From: Eremomyces bilateralis CBS 781.70
Taxonomy: Eukaryota > Ascomycota > Dothideomycetes > Eremomycetales > Eremomycetaceae
Reading direction: 5' to 3'
Length of the DNA stretch: 32,279 nucleotides
NCBI RefSeq assembly: GCF_010015585.1
Contig: NW_022985109.1
Coordinates: 17,929 to 50,207, forward strand
In this document: one piece after another, positions 10,721 through 22,400 of the stretch
Position numbering within the stretch: position 1 is the first letter of the stretch
How the letters are laid out: the number at the start of each line of letters is the position of its first letter
Notes under the pieces: generated by a model
The model's database searches: none
The model's input: only the letters and a program-made list of their open reading frames with translations
Told to the model about the DNA's origin: nothing
Program-made: the position numbers and the translations under genes

Positions 10721-10889
10721 TATACTACTTTGGTAAAGATCACTCCTTACGTCACAGAAATGGTGATCACTACATTGCGAGACTCTTTAAGGAGAATCAC
10801 CTTCTCTTTCTCGAACCTCCAGACAGTATCGTTCCACAACCTGCTGTTTATACTGCCAACGCAGCATCGTCCTACGACATCTCTATGAC

Positions 10890-11780
10890 CACTGCTCCGC
10901 TAGAGCAATGGCATCGACGCCTTGGTCACGCTCGTCCGGACGCTATACGCCACATGCCTGACGCTGTACAAGGTATCAGAATTATCACCCACTCCTCGCC
11001 AGACAAGGACAACTCCTTGTGCGATACCTGCAACCTAGCTCAAGTCCCAAAGCGGATCTCGCGCGTACCACAACCACGTGGTAACGCCCCCTTTGAGAAG
11101 GTTTGCCTTGACCTAGTCTTCATGGAAAATGCCTTCAACGATGACAGGTATATCCTCCACTTCTATGATCCATACTCTACGTTCCATAGGGCTTTCCCTA
11201 TCCGCGACAAGAAACAACAGACACAAATGGCCTGCATTAAGGAATTCTTCTGCTGGATCTACAACTGGGGATTTCGAGTCCTTACTCTCCAGCTCGATAA
11301 TGAGACAGCCCTCAGCGATGAGTTTGACAAGTTCTGCCGCGACGCTGGAATCGAGGTCAATCACTCCGCTCCAGGTACACACGACCAGAACGGCTTTATA
11401 GAACGTTCTGGGGGGGTGATGGTAACTATGGCTTGCAAAATCTGCATCGAGTCTAAACTTCCGAAGTCTCTCTGGCCTGAATTTGTCGCGCATGCCGAGT
11501 ACCTGCTTAATCGGACTCCATTCAAGCACCCTACTCTTAACAAGTTCATTACACCCTTTGAGATTATCGCGAAGAGGAAGCCAAACCTCTCCCATCTCCA
11601 GATCATTAGATCTAAGGCTTTCGTACGCAAAGAGAACGCAAAGAAGGATAAGATGGAAGAACGCGCTCATATAGGTTTTCTGACTGGCTACTCTGCCTCA
11701 AACATCTATCGTGTCTGGGTTCCTTCGCTAAATCGTATCCTCGATAGCCGAGACGTCCGGATCGATGAGTCCATTCAGTA
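10890..11780 (+). other. Copia integrase region
   Basis: The GAG_pre-integrase zinc-binding part has WHRRLGHARPDAI, then CDTCNLAQ (HHCC). The catalytic core includes LQLDNETALSDEF and NHSAPGTHDQNGFIERSGG, the second D and the E region. The GKR-like C-terminal part continues to about 11780. Confidence 0.8.
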
Positions 11781-12539
11781 CGACCCAGTCCTCCACGCTA
11801 CCCTATCTCCTCCTTCAGACCAGGATATCCAACAGCTTGAGGTTATAGTTCCTCGCTTCAACACGGAACTTCCTCCTATTCCAGATAATGATTCCCTTAA
11901 CCCTGCGCACAACGGCATCCAGCCCAAAGACCTTGACAGCCTATTGTCTCTACTTCCACAGACAAGCGCTAAGGTCCAACAGCTCCTATCCAGCCCTCCA
12001 GGTCATCTTGCTACGCCTGATGCAACACCTGAACCGGACTCTCAGCAATCGTCCAGTCATCAGGCACTTCAGCCTCTTGACAACAATCCTTAGGGAGGAA
12101 TCCAGAGTGATTCCGCTTCCCCTACCAATACAGGTTTCGAAGACGCCTCACCAGATCTTCAGCTTATCGAGGAAACGCTCCAGTCCTACCGGGTCTCCTC
12201 TCCAACACCACAGGATATACCCGAAACTGGTTCCTCTACTCCAACTCCATCAGTCCCTCCTGAGCCTACCACGCGCCAGACGCGCTCTACTACTGCTCAA
12301 AAGGAAACTAGCGCACTAAGAAACCTACGCTCTACAAGGTCTGGCAGGAAAATCACACTTTCCTCCAAGGCAAGAGACGTCCAAAGAAACAGTGCCATCC
12401 AATCCCAAGATGAACTTATCGAAAACGCAATCCATGCTTTCTCCGTCGCTGTCGCCAAAGCTGTCCTAGTTTCTGACATGCCTCGTGAACCACAACACTG
12501 GTCTGATATGAAACACCACTTCTACAGCACTGAATGGTT

Positions 12540-14097
12540 CCGGGCAGCCAAGATTGAGATCGCAAAGCTTATCGAAATGGGAACACTTGTCGAGGTTGAT
12601 ATACCTACAGGCCAACAGGTCCTCCCTGTTCGCTGGGTCTTCAAATACAAGCAGGATCAGAACGGATACTTCACCAAGTTCAAAGCTCGCCTCTGCATTC
12701 GCGGAGACCTCCAATTTATCCAGAATCGAGACGACCTTTACGCTGCCGCTGGTGCGTACTCCACCTTCCGCGTCCTAATGGCCCTTATGGCTGCCTTCGA
12801 CCTTGAATGCGTTGCCGCTGATGTTACTAATGCATTCGCCAATGCGGTTCAAGATACCGAGGTCTATATCCGCTGCCCCGAAGGCTTTGGTCAGAAAGGA
12901 CGCTGCTTCCTCGTCAAGAAAGCCCTCTACGGACTCCGCAAGTCCCCAAAGCTATGGTTCGAAACTATCTCTGAGTTCCTCTCCACCCTCGGTCTTACAG
13001 CAATCACCGAGGACCCCTGCGTATTTATGTCCCCATCACTTATCGTCTTTGTCTACGTTGACGATATTATCGTACTCGGCTCGAAGTCGAATCGTCCACT
13101 AATCGATGAGTTCTTTCGTAAACTCCTCGCACGGTTCGAGTCCCGGATACTCGGTGATATCGAGGTCTTCCTCGGCATTCGTATCGTCCGCGATCGTGCA
13201 CAACGGAAGGTCTGGCTCTGTCAAGACGCCTACGTAGATAAGTTGGTCAACAAGTTCCATCGGGAAGAGGCAGCACCGGTCAATTCACCCCTTTCCCAAG
13301 ACTTCTCCGATCAACGGTATGAGGGAACCGCATCCGTTCGCTCTATCCAAGGTTACCAGCAGAAGGTCGGATCCCTTGTATATGCCGCAGTGACCACACG
13401 CCCTGATATCGCCCTTGCGGTATCCAGGCTTTCCCGTCACAACATCAATCCGTCTCCAAGGCATATAGAAGAGGCTGATCGCTGCATCGCCTACCTAAAG
13501 ACGACGAAATTCCACGCACTTGAATACTCCGGGTCTTCACAACCTCCTCCAGATGCCAGCTCACTTCCCGTCCAGGCTGCTTCTGACGCATCCTTCGCTG
13601 ATGATCCAGAGACTCGCAAGTCCTCTAACGGATACATCATTTACCTGTTCAACGGCCCCGTTCGTTGGCAATCCGCCCGTCAGACAGTGGTAACGACCTC
13701 TACAACCGAAGCTGAGCTCCTTGCCCTCTCCTGGGCAGCACGCGAAGTAATCGCGATGAACCGTCTCTTCCGTCAACTCAGATTTGATCCAGAGCAAGAA
13801 CTCACGATCCAATGTGATAATAAGCAGACAGTTGGTATTGTCTCTAAGCCAACCCCTTTGCTCACTTCACGCCTCCGTCACGTTAATATCCATCAGTTCT
13901 GGCTACGCCAAGAGGTTCAGACTGGTGACCTCAACGTTGAATGGGTCTCCACATCTGAGATGGTCGCCGACGGTCTTACCAAGATACTCTCCCCTCAGAA
14001 CCACCGGAAATTCCTCGAGCACCTGAATATGCGATCTATCCAGCATCTCATTACAATCCCACGAGATATGATCACATCCGTCACTAAACGAACGTAA
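12540..14097 (+). other. Copia reverse transcriptase and RNase H region
   Basis: The RT begins near EWFRAAKIEIAKLIEMGT and has FKARLCIRG, DVTNAF and YVDDI (near 13055), the active-site motif in Copia form. RNase H follows with SDASFADD, TSTTEAEL and DNKQT, ending at the natural end of the polyprotein. Confidence 0.85.
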
Positions 14098-14150
14098 CTG
14101 ATTCAGAAGGATAACTCCGCGATACGGTTGTGATATACAGATCTTTTCTA

Positions 14151-14164
14151 GATCTGGGGGGGTG
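14151..14164 (+). other. Polypurine tract of the young Copia element
   Basis: GATCTGGGGGGGTG immediately precedes the 3' LTR, as expected for plus-strand priming. Confidence 0.6.
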
Positions 14165-14349
14165 TGTCGGAACTCCGCGGCTATTACTTAGTCACCGCAC
14201 CTTGTAGATTACATAAGATTACATAAGCCCTGGGTATATATACCCGTCAAGGTAAACTATGTACTTCTGACCGAATACAAGCATCTCACTGCCTCTGAAC
14301 AGGTATCCTATTGTTTCCGTGATTGATTGACACGCCAAAACGATCAACA
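14165..14349 (+). repeat. 3' LTR of the young Copia element
   Basis: 185 bp, matching the 5' LTR at 8967-9151 at every position checked by eye. It is followed by the target duplication GAGGA. Confidence 0.9.
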
Positions 14350-14444
14350 GAGGAGGACGTTGCTTTAAGGAACAACGGTCCGGAATGAGTTCAATGGGAA
14401 AGCTGATATAGAGATCGAGCTTTAAGGCAAATTGGGCTCATAAC

Positions 14445-14652
14445 TGTTGAACGTTTTGGCGTGTCGTTAATCACGGAAGCAATAGGATACCTGTTCAGAG
14501 GCAATGCGATGCTTGTATTTCTGTAAGAAGTAGAATACAGAACGAGGTAGATATACCCATGACTAAGTAATAGCCGAAGAGGGGGAACGAATGACTAAGT
14601 AATAGCCGAAGCGGGGAAATGAATGACTAAGTAATGACATCAGATCTTGACA
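14445..14652 (-). repeat. LTR of the old Copia element (right copy)
   Basis: TGTTGAACG...CTTGACA, 208 bp. It is the 5' LTR of the minus-strand old element and is adjacent to its leader and priming site (GGGCTCATAAC at about 14434-14444). It has the same tandem 32-bp units as the left copy (about 14559-14640). Confidence 0.85.
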
Positions 14653-14849
14653 GATATTGATTGGGACTCTGCGCCATGACTAAGCGCCCCACCCTTGCAT
14701 CGTATCGTGAGGCACCAATATCAGGCTATAAGGCTACAATACTTCAACGCCTCAAAGTACGAAAGTACGACCGTGACAATATATCTCAAAGCGGGCGGGG
14801 TAAGGAGAAAAGATGATTCGATCCGGGCCCATCGGGCTCAAAAGGGTCA
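14653..14849. other. Short spacer between the old Copia element and the hAT element
   Basis: About 200 bp with no gene or recognised repeat. Confidence 0.4.
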
Positions 14850-15456
14850 TACAGAGGTAGGGGTGTTCCCGATACGATATCGTCACGATCTTGCCATATC
14901 GGTTATCGTATCGGTGAGGAAGAATCCCGCCGATTTATATCGGCCAATCGTATCCGCAGAGATACGGCGAATGCGAATAAATATCGGCAAGATCGTCGCC
15001 GATACGACTATCGTCTCCGATATTGGCGCTAAATCATGAGTTCGTCCTAATTTGGTATTCTCTCCTGTATATCTTCTCGCAGCGACGGTAATAATGTCTA
15101 TTACGCGCAATATTATAGATTCTACATATATTTTACATTGAATGATAACTTTCTAGACTTCTTTTGGCAGCATAACCATCATGGCTTTGAATGAGAATAG
15201 AGCAATGGTTACCCGCCATAACCAACAGAATTACCTCTTACTTAATGATGGATACGATGAAACTTTACCAGAAGATCAAATAACGGAATCCGATTTTGAA
15301 TCTTTTGTCAATCTATCATCAACTGAAGTCCTGCCCTCAGAGTCAGTTTTACAGGCCCTGACTTATTCCGCACTAACAGTATCATCCTCGATCCTGCCCC
15401 GGAAACGCCCAGCGCCTACTACAGCGTAGATGTAGGATTATTTCTAAACGACTGAA

Positions 15457-15656
15457 TGTGAAGGATCGAAGATTGAATTCAGTCTGATGCCTTGGGGCCT
15501 TGGGATGTGGATGCCTTACGGCCTCACGATGTGTTGTGGTCACCCCAAGGCCTACTGAATATTTCCCCTCACACTTAGATCTCCCTTTCCCCTTGGTAGA
15601 TTGATTCTAGTATATCACGAATCACAGAGTTTTGCCTCATTCTTCGTGCCCTGACA
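15457..15656 (-). repeat. Solo LTR, family 1, with 5-bp target duplication
   Basis: 200 bp, TGTGAAGGATCGAAG...GCCCTGACA, the inverse of the copy at 7432-7635. It is flanked by CTGAA on both sides (15452-15456 and 15657-15661). Inserted in the hAT element. Confidence 0.85.
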
Positions 15657-18515
15657 CTGAAGTAGCTCGCGAATAGGTTATAAAGCGGTCAGGAAAGCGG
15701 TAAACTACAGATATAGAGATTCGATGTGCTTTTATTAATAAGAAGACTAGTATCCAATATCCTTGGACGACCTTAGATTTATTACGGCAGACATTTACTT
15801 CGAATATGCAGTAGTATCTTAAAAAGTACTCTATCTATTCCCCTCATTCTTAAGATAAGCCCCTTCTAAAGAAGCAGGCAAGCGTTATTAGCCTTCTTAC
15901 TCGGAAAGAGACCTTATTATACTAACAACTTCTTGAGCGGAATATTCTTTAATGGGTTATCTATGATAAACAAGCTTTTACTACCATCGAATCGCCAGCT
16001 TTCTAGCAAATCTTTCGAGATATTCTAGGTATCTTACTCCCGTTCTCTTCACGGTCTACCCTACGACGGCGGCTTATAGAAAGCTTTAATATGCAGCGTC
16101 TTTAATTAAAGGAGGAGCTTTCCGTAACCTGCATAACTATTGCCTTGTCTCTTGACATCTGGACGAGCAAAAACCACCTTCCTATTCTCGGTATAATCGG
16201 CCACTGGCTTACGGAGACGTTCGAATATCAGGAACGGACCTTAGAATTCTGTGAACTCCGTAGAGTACATAGTAGGGAAAATCTTGCGGCAGCTATTAAT
16301 GCTACTCTCGTAGAGTTGGATCTAACATTAAAGTTGATTATAATTACTGGAGACAATGCCCGTAATAATGAAGTTATGGCCTTAGAATTGTTCTATACCT
16401 TGAACGAAAAATATGGCGCAGAGACGCTCCTAAACGGGCTTCTATTCCGCGGAGTGGACAGCTACATCCGCTGCCTGGCCCATATTTTGAACTTAATCGT
16501 TCAAGATATCCTTCGCGCCTTGAAATCAGGAAGCGTGGAAGCGGCATACACCATCTATGATAGCTTATACGCTGGGGGATCTATATCGAGTCAGACAGCA
16601 TTGTCTAAGCTCCGAATTCTCGCTCTCTAGATTAACCGGAGCCCATAGAGACGGCAGAAATAGAAAGAAGTCTGTTAATTCATGAATCTCTTAGAAAAAT
16701 TCATTGAATATGATGTAGAGACTCGTTAGAACTCTACCTATCGAATGTTAGATGACGGGTTAAAAGCAAAGGCTTAGATCAATCGATACGTAGCCCTATA
16801 GACGGAGATACCTTCCTTTACCGCCGAGGAATGGCAGCACCTGTCTCAGATTCATCAAGTACTGAGCAAGTTCAACGAGCTCACCCTGTTCGTATCAGAG
16901 CGAAAGCCACAGATCAGCCTTACCGTCCCACTCTATTATGAGCTATATGATTTACTCAATGAGGGGTCTGAAGCTCAGGGAGTCTTTTCGGGATTAAATC
17001 GTGATATTACCCAAGCAATCAAGGAAGGAATAAAGAAATACGAGAAATACTACACCTTTATAGATGAATTAGATACCTACTACACTACTCTAATTCTAGA
17101 TCCTCGGGTGAAAGGAGACCTAATCCTTAATAAATTAGAGGAAAATTTTTTTGTTAAAGCAAGGAACATTTTTCTGCAAAACAGCCCACAACTTGGAAAT
17201 TAGCTGAGATTATGATCGTAATCGATTCTTCACACTTCATTCAATTATAATCAACTATTGCAGCCCTCCCAAATAATGGTTAGAGGGCGCATGAGGGGGA
17301 AAGGCCCGCAGGCCAAAGACGCGTCCCCGACGCGTCCCCAGCAGGCGGACCACCCACGACCCAACACCCGCAACGGAGTAGGAGAACAAAATGGACGGAT
17401 AGATGAGGGGCGGATACTCCAAATTATGGAAAACTATATAAAACTCGCGTTAGAGAGCTGCCGTGGATAGGCTAGGGCGGGGTCGCTCCGTAGAGTTCTT
17501 AAGGCTTACCTAACGCCCGTTCTCCGGCTTATTCCGGAGCTAGCATAGAGAAAGAGTATAGAAAAGGCGTAGGCGGGAACACCCGCCAGGGACCCAGCGA
17601 TGGGTCAAATATTAGAGCGTCTTAGACGTATTAAAGCTAGAATCGCGAAAGACCGCGGTCGCCTAGCCGCGGCCCTAACCACCGAGATACGAACCTAGAG
17701 TAAGATCGCCGTAGGGGGAAAGACTAAGGCGGTCGTTGAAGTGCGCCTCTCTAAAATAGCAGGAGCCGTAGAAGAGACGACGGAAGAGAAACTATAGAGA
17801 ATCAAGAAGGTAATCCTAGACGCGAAAGCGATTATCCCCCACTACCGGGCAGCCGGTAAGGTGTCGGTCGTGGTTCCTACCACTACCCGACGGGACTAGA
17901 TTATCGCTACTAGAATCGCTGGGGATAACGGCATTAAACTGATCCGTCGCCCGAAGCTACTTATAGTAATAGGTATCCTAATTTATATATAGATTATAAC
18001 CGGTAAAAGTAAGGGGAACACCGAATGGGCGAGATAGATGTCGAACTAAAACGCTGTTAAAATTGAACGAATCTCCTGGCTCTATAAGAAAGAGAAGCTA
18101 GCGGCTATCCGGAATGCTGGGTCACAGACGAAGGGATCAATTATTATCGAGGTGGCTACCGAAACTGACGTGATACGTCTTATTAAGGACGGCTTCCTAT
18201 ATAGCGCCCTATGGCTCCCAGCTAAACTATGGGACGTTACTCTCCGGGCGATCTAGTATATCCGCTGTTAGAAATAGGGCCACACGTAGTCCGTTTATAA
18301 CGCGGATAGCGACACCTGTGGGCGCTGCGCAAAACACTACCCTATAAGGGGATATATAATACAAGACCTTCAAGAGGCAAGGTGCGCAGGGTGTAAGAAA
18401 CCTAGGCACTTTGCCTAGATAACCAGAAGCTGCGCGGTATATAAATCCTTCGTAGCTGGCCAGCGAGCTACAGAAAACCGCCTTAATGAAGCTACCCTCG
18501 CCGTCTACCGGGGGC

Positions 18516-18549
18516 AAAACCAAAACCAAAACCAAAACCAAAACCAAAA
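18516..18549 (+). repeat. CAAAAC hexamer microsatellite
   Basis: About five to six CAAAAC units in tandem. In the ORF1 frame they encode alternating Gln and Asn. Confidence 0.85.
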
Positions 18550-18752
18550 TGTCACAACCTACCAGTTCCGCCACGATGACGATGGATATATTATTATTAG
18601 CAACACCTAGAAGCGGAGGATGGCGGGACCTGGGAGGCCCTTAGGAATCACGGTAGCAGCCCGAGCCCCAGGGCAGCAGCGACTCTAGCTCTCGGCTAGT
18701 TAACTAGAAGACTTTATATCCGGCATTAGTACTTCTACCTTTACGATACCTA

Positions 18753-18835
18753 CCGGAAAGGATATAACCGGAGAGGACACGACATCTACCGGAAAGGATA
18801 TAACCGGAGAGGATACGACACTTACCGGAAAGGAC
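18753..18835 (+). repeat. 36-bp tandem repeat in LINE ORF1
   Basis: Units starting TACCGGAAAGGATATAACCG recur every 36 bp, about 2.3 copies, equal to 12 codons each (TGKDITGEDTTS). Nearly identical, so a fairly recent duplication within the element. Confidence 0.75.
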
Positions 18836-18889
18836 AATACCCCTAGTACTCAATGATAGGGACCGGCATCCTCTAATATAACTACGGTA

Positions 18890-21800
18890 ATGCGAACAAC
18901 GATAAGGCTAGGGCTACCTTCGACTCGATTAACCCTACCCGGTTCCCTATACTTGCAATTCAGGAACCGATGGTCGCCGAAACCAAACCAACAGTCACCT
19001 ATACACCAAAGAATTTTCGCCCAAGCCGACCTATATACTACGGTATACGGGTCGTCTTCTTTATCCACGATAAGATCCTTCTTACAGCTTGGGAATCAAA
19101 GCGAGCCTCCGACCACATCGAATGGATCCGCGTTATAACGCGTGACGGACCCCTCAACCTCGTTAACGTATATAATCCACCAGGGCACGTAGGCCAGCCA
19201 CAGCTTAAGAAGTGGCCGGAGATCGCAGAAATTCTCTGCGAAATTGGCCAAGAGAACGTTATCCTCCTAGGGGACTTTAACTACCATCACCCAGCCTGGG
19301 GTAGAACCGGAACCCTAAAGGAGCTAAAGGTAGACTACCTACTCCTCTAAACCGAGCAAGCTAACCTCTAGCTCCTTAACGAGTAAGGGGTAATAATATA
19401 GAAGCGGAACTAAAGCTAGTCGGTCATTAACCTAGCCTTTGCCTCGCCGGAGATCGCCTTACGGATCCTCCTCTACTACCTACGGCCGGAGTAGTCTACT
19501 ATAAAGGACTACTTTCTAATCGAGATCTAAACTAGATGCTAAGGTTTCCTTATACTAGACGAGCCTAAGGTTTATACTCAAGGATGCCCCGTGGGAAAAA
19601 ATCCGGGAAGATGTCTCTAGCTCCTAGTGGTATGTACTAGAACCCTATACTGCGATTAATAACCTTATTAGACTTCTTTACGGCACCTTAGATAAGCACT
19701 ATAAACGGGCGCGACCTTGTGACTAGTCTAGACCGGAGTAGTCACTATAGGCAGCAGAGTTCCTAGCTGGCGCCCGCTAGGCCCGACGCCGGCTCTAACG
19801 GACCTAGGACCCGGACGACGAACGAGACTAGAAATACTAAAGGAATGCCCTAAGGAGGAAGATGCGTAGTAACGGCCGGACGAGATAGAGAAAACTTATC
19901 TAGACACTTACTAAAGACGAGAATTACCCGGACTATATATATAACCGAGGGCTCTAGAGACTAAATAAGTAGAGCCAGAAGACCGCTAGGTAACCCGGTA
20001 GGCTTATAGCTATCCTACTACTTAGGCGCACGGAGAACGATCCCCCGACGGGAGATAACTAAGGGAAAGTAGAGATCCTTGCTACAAAGTTCTTCCCACG
20101 GAGCGGTGCCGCTGACCTCTAAGATATAACTAACGAATAGTTCCCACGATTCGATATCGGGCAAGAGGTTACCCTAGATAAGATTACCCGGATTATCCGC
20201 CGGCTACCGAACTAGAAGGCCCCCGGGCCTAATATGATCCCGAACGAGGTACTAAAGGCCCTCTCTAATATCCTAGCCGTAGACCTAGCCCGGACGGTTA
20301 CCGCTCTCTTCCGAAGCGGGGAGCTACTAGCAGTTCTAAAGGAATCTACTACGGTGGTACTAAGGAAGGACAAGAAAAAGGACTACTCTCTTCTAAGCAG
20401 CTACCGCCCTATTACTCTTAAAAACACGGTTACAAAGCTAATCGAGAAAATCCTCGCAGATCGACTGATCACTAAAGCGGAAATACGAGATCTGATTCCC
20501 TAGAACCAAATAGGAGCTCGAAAGGAGAGATCTACTCTCTCCGCCCTAGAACTCCTTACCGGGACTATATAGACGGCGTAGCACGTAAAGAAGTCTGTAG
20601 TCTCTATACTTAGGCTTGACCTTGCTGGAGCTTTTGATAACGTCTCTTACCCCCGGCTGCTCTAGGTCCTTCGTCGGATAGGATATCCCGAATAGATTAT
20701 CTAGATAATCGTATCTTTCTTAACCGGACGGCGAACAAAGATTCTCTTCTCGGACTTTAAGAGCCGCTAGTTCGACACGGAGACAGGGATCCCGTAAGGC
20801 TCTACCCTATCACCCGCGCTGTTTATCCTATTCATATCTGACCTACTGTATCAGTTTAAGGATATTTAGGGTAACGTGCTCGGGTTCGGGTTCGTTAATA
20901 ATACTACACTGGTTACCTAGGGAGATACGGTAGTAGCTAACTGCCAACGACTAACTGCGGCCTACGATACTTACCTAGAATAGGCGTCACGGTTCGGGGC
21001 TAAATTTACCCCGGATAAGTACCAGATTATCTACTTTACCAAGAAACGTAATATTTCCGCTAATCTCCGGTCTACGATCTAAATATAGGGACATTAAGCT
21101 AAATTAGTTATATCCCTCCGGGTACTAGGAGTTTAGCTCGACCCTTCCCTCTTATAGAAGGACTATATCCTCCGGGTAATATAGAGGGGACTTAAGGCCT
21201 TCGACTCCCTAGCGAGGGTAACTTCATCGGTATAGGGACTATCCGTCCGGAAATCGAGGCTGCTCTACATAGCGGTTGCACGGCCTATTATGACATACGG
21301 CGCCCCTATTTGGGGAGTCTATTAGCAGGGTAAGCCAATCTCTGAAGGCAAAATGAAGGACCTAGCCAAGGTTCAGAACAAGTGTCTACGAAAGATCCTA
21401 GGGGCTTACAAACGGACACCAATCGCCGCGCTTAAGAGAGAGGCGGACGTTCCCCCAATCGAACTCTACGTCTAAGAACGGGCCGCCCAAAGAGTAGCAT
21501 CGACGAACACCTACAAGATCACTACCCAGATTAAGGGAGCCCTAACGTAAGTCTAGGATACTACTTCTGCTCCCCCGAGACGAACTCGAGGCCGACCCCG
21601 CCGTATCCGGTCTAAACCTGAACCCGCGATAAGTACGCTTCGGACCTAGTATAATAGACTTCTATTCCCCCGGCCCGAACTAATTAGAGGATATTAGATA
21701 TAATAGCGAAAAGGCCCGTACCGGATAATCTAGGACGAGTATCGAGCGAAATAGAGGGAGAGATAGTAAGCCGAAGCGGCTAGACTAGGAAGGAGAGTAA

Positions 21801-22400
21801 GGATATAGAAGGACCCGTAGGAAACCTAGTGCCTTAACCGGTACGACGGCCTTTAGAAATACGAGGCCTCGGCGCTTATAGTACTACGGACTAAGGTAGT
21901 TAGAGTTAAAGGATGGCTCGCAAAAATTAGTATCCCTAGAATCCACCTAGCGTATGAGTACGGTGCCCCCCGATAGTCTCTCTACTATCTCCTTGTATTT
22001 TGCCCGCAGCGGACCGACCAGAGGATCGAGCTCCTCTAACGAGCTGGAACAACGGACTTTAAGAGGATATTGCATAATAGGGACAAGGTACGCCACGTAG
22101 CAAGGTGGCTAATCGATACGGGAGGCCTAGAGTAATACCGGGTAGCTAAGGAAGTTAAGGAGGAGGTAATAGAGGACTAGAAACCGTTCCAGTTCCTCCA
22201 CGACGTGCCAGAATAAGCTCTCCGCGTAGGCGGAAACACCGACTCTTACGGATAGATAATAAACGTTTCAGATAGTCTACTAAAGGGAGGAGGCGGGATT
22301 TTATGTACCCGCAGCCTCAGGGCTACGGGGAAACTTTTGCCCGCGGCAGACCAGATAGAATATCGTGCTCGTAGACCCGAAAGGGATCCAGATAGTACGT
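18890..22400 (+). pseudogene. LINE ORF2 (AP endonuclease and reverse transcriptase), broken
   Basis: The apurinic-type endonuclease is readable at about 18890-19490: LAIQEP with the metal-binding Glu, NVYNPPG, and LLGDFNYHHPAWG. Reverse transcriptase motifs follow at about 20160-20950: KAPGPNMIPNEV, SYRPITL, LDLAGAFDNV and GIPQGSTLSPALF. The catalytic box reads FVNN at 20891-20902, where the family has Y/F-x-D-D. Both D-to-N changes are GAT to AAT in a TpG context, as RIP would cause. The C-terminal part has Cys-rich remnants but no clear RNase H. The copy is dead through dozens of TAG/TAA codons. Confidence 0.85.

Larger units (their letters stand above)
8967..14349 (+). mobile_element. Young Ty1/Copia LTR retrotransposon, nearly whole, 5,383 bp
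   Basis: LTRs of 185 bp at 8967-9151 and 14165-14349 look identical by eye. The target duplication GAGGA is at 8962-8966 and 14350-14354. The part order gag, protease, integrase, reverse transcriptase, RNase H is that of Copia. It looks structurally complete, with about two or three breaks in the coding region, so this copy is probably not autonomous. Identical LTRs and an intact target duplication point to recent insertion. It landed in the leader of the old minus-strand copy of a related subfamily. Confidence 0.92.
6118..14652 (-). mobile_element. Old Ty1/Copia LTR retrotransposon, broken, interrupted by two later insertions
   Basis: Minus-strand element with LTRs at 6118-6324 and 14445-14652 (207-208 bp, TG...CA). 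Recognisable parts are a gag-like stretch (about 8440-8876) closely related to the young element's gag, gag/protease- and integrase-derived stretches (about 6450-8440), and a leader in two pieces (8877-8966 and 14350-14444) with an initiator-Met tRNA priming site. A solo LTR (7432-7635) and a complete younger Copia copy (8967-14349) are inserted in it. It is clearly broken, with many breaks, and older than its inserts. No matching target duplication was found at its outer ends. Confidence 0.85.
17276..18850 (+). pseudogene. LINE ORF1 (gag-like, zinc-knuckle protein), broken
   Basis: It begins at ATG 17276 (MVRGRMRGKGPQAKD). A zinc-knuckle region near 18255-18440 shows CYRC, GHT, CGRC, CAGC and HFA elements, as in ORF1 proteins of Tad/R1-type LINEs, which bind element RNA. 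A Gln-Asn repeat from CAAAAC hexamers (18516-18549) and a 36-bp tandem repeat (about 18753-18835) lie in its C-terminal part. Many TAG codons sit where Trp or Gln would be expected, the signature of RIP at TGG and CAG. The damaged copy cannot make the protein. Confidence 0.75.

Noticed and set aside
6113-14657. Target duplication around the old Copia element
   Set aside because: ATTCG on the left and GATAT on the right do not match. The outer edges may be rearranged, so none is claimed.
14653-14700. Continuation of the family 2 LTR-like repeat on the far side of the old Copia element
   Set aside because: GATTGGGACTCTGCGCC is only weakly like GATTGGAGACTCCC; too short and diverged to claim.
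18516-18549. Regular short repeat that could suggest a CRISPR-like or telomeric array
   Set aside because: It is a simple hexamer microsatellite within a LINE coding region, with no spacers, in a fungal genome.
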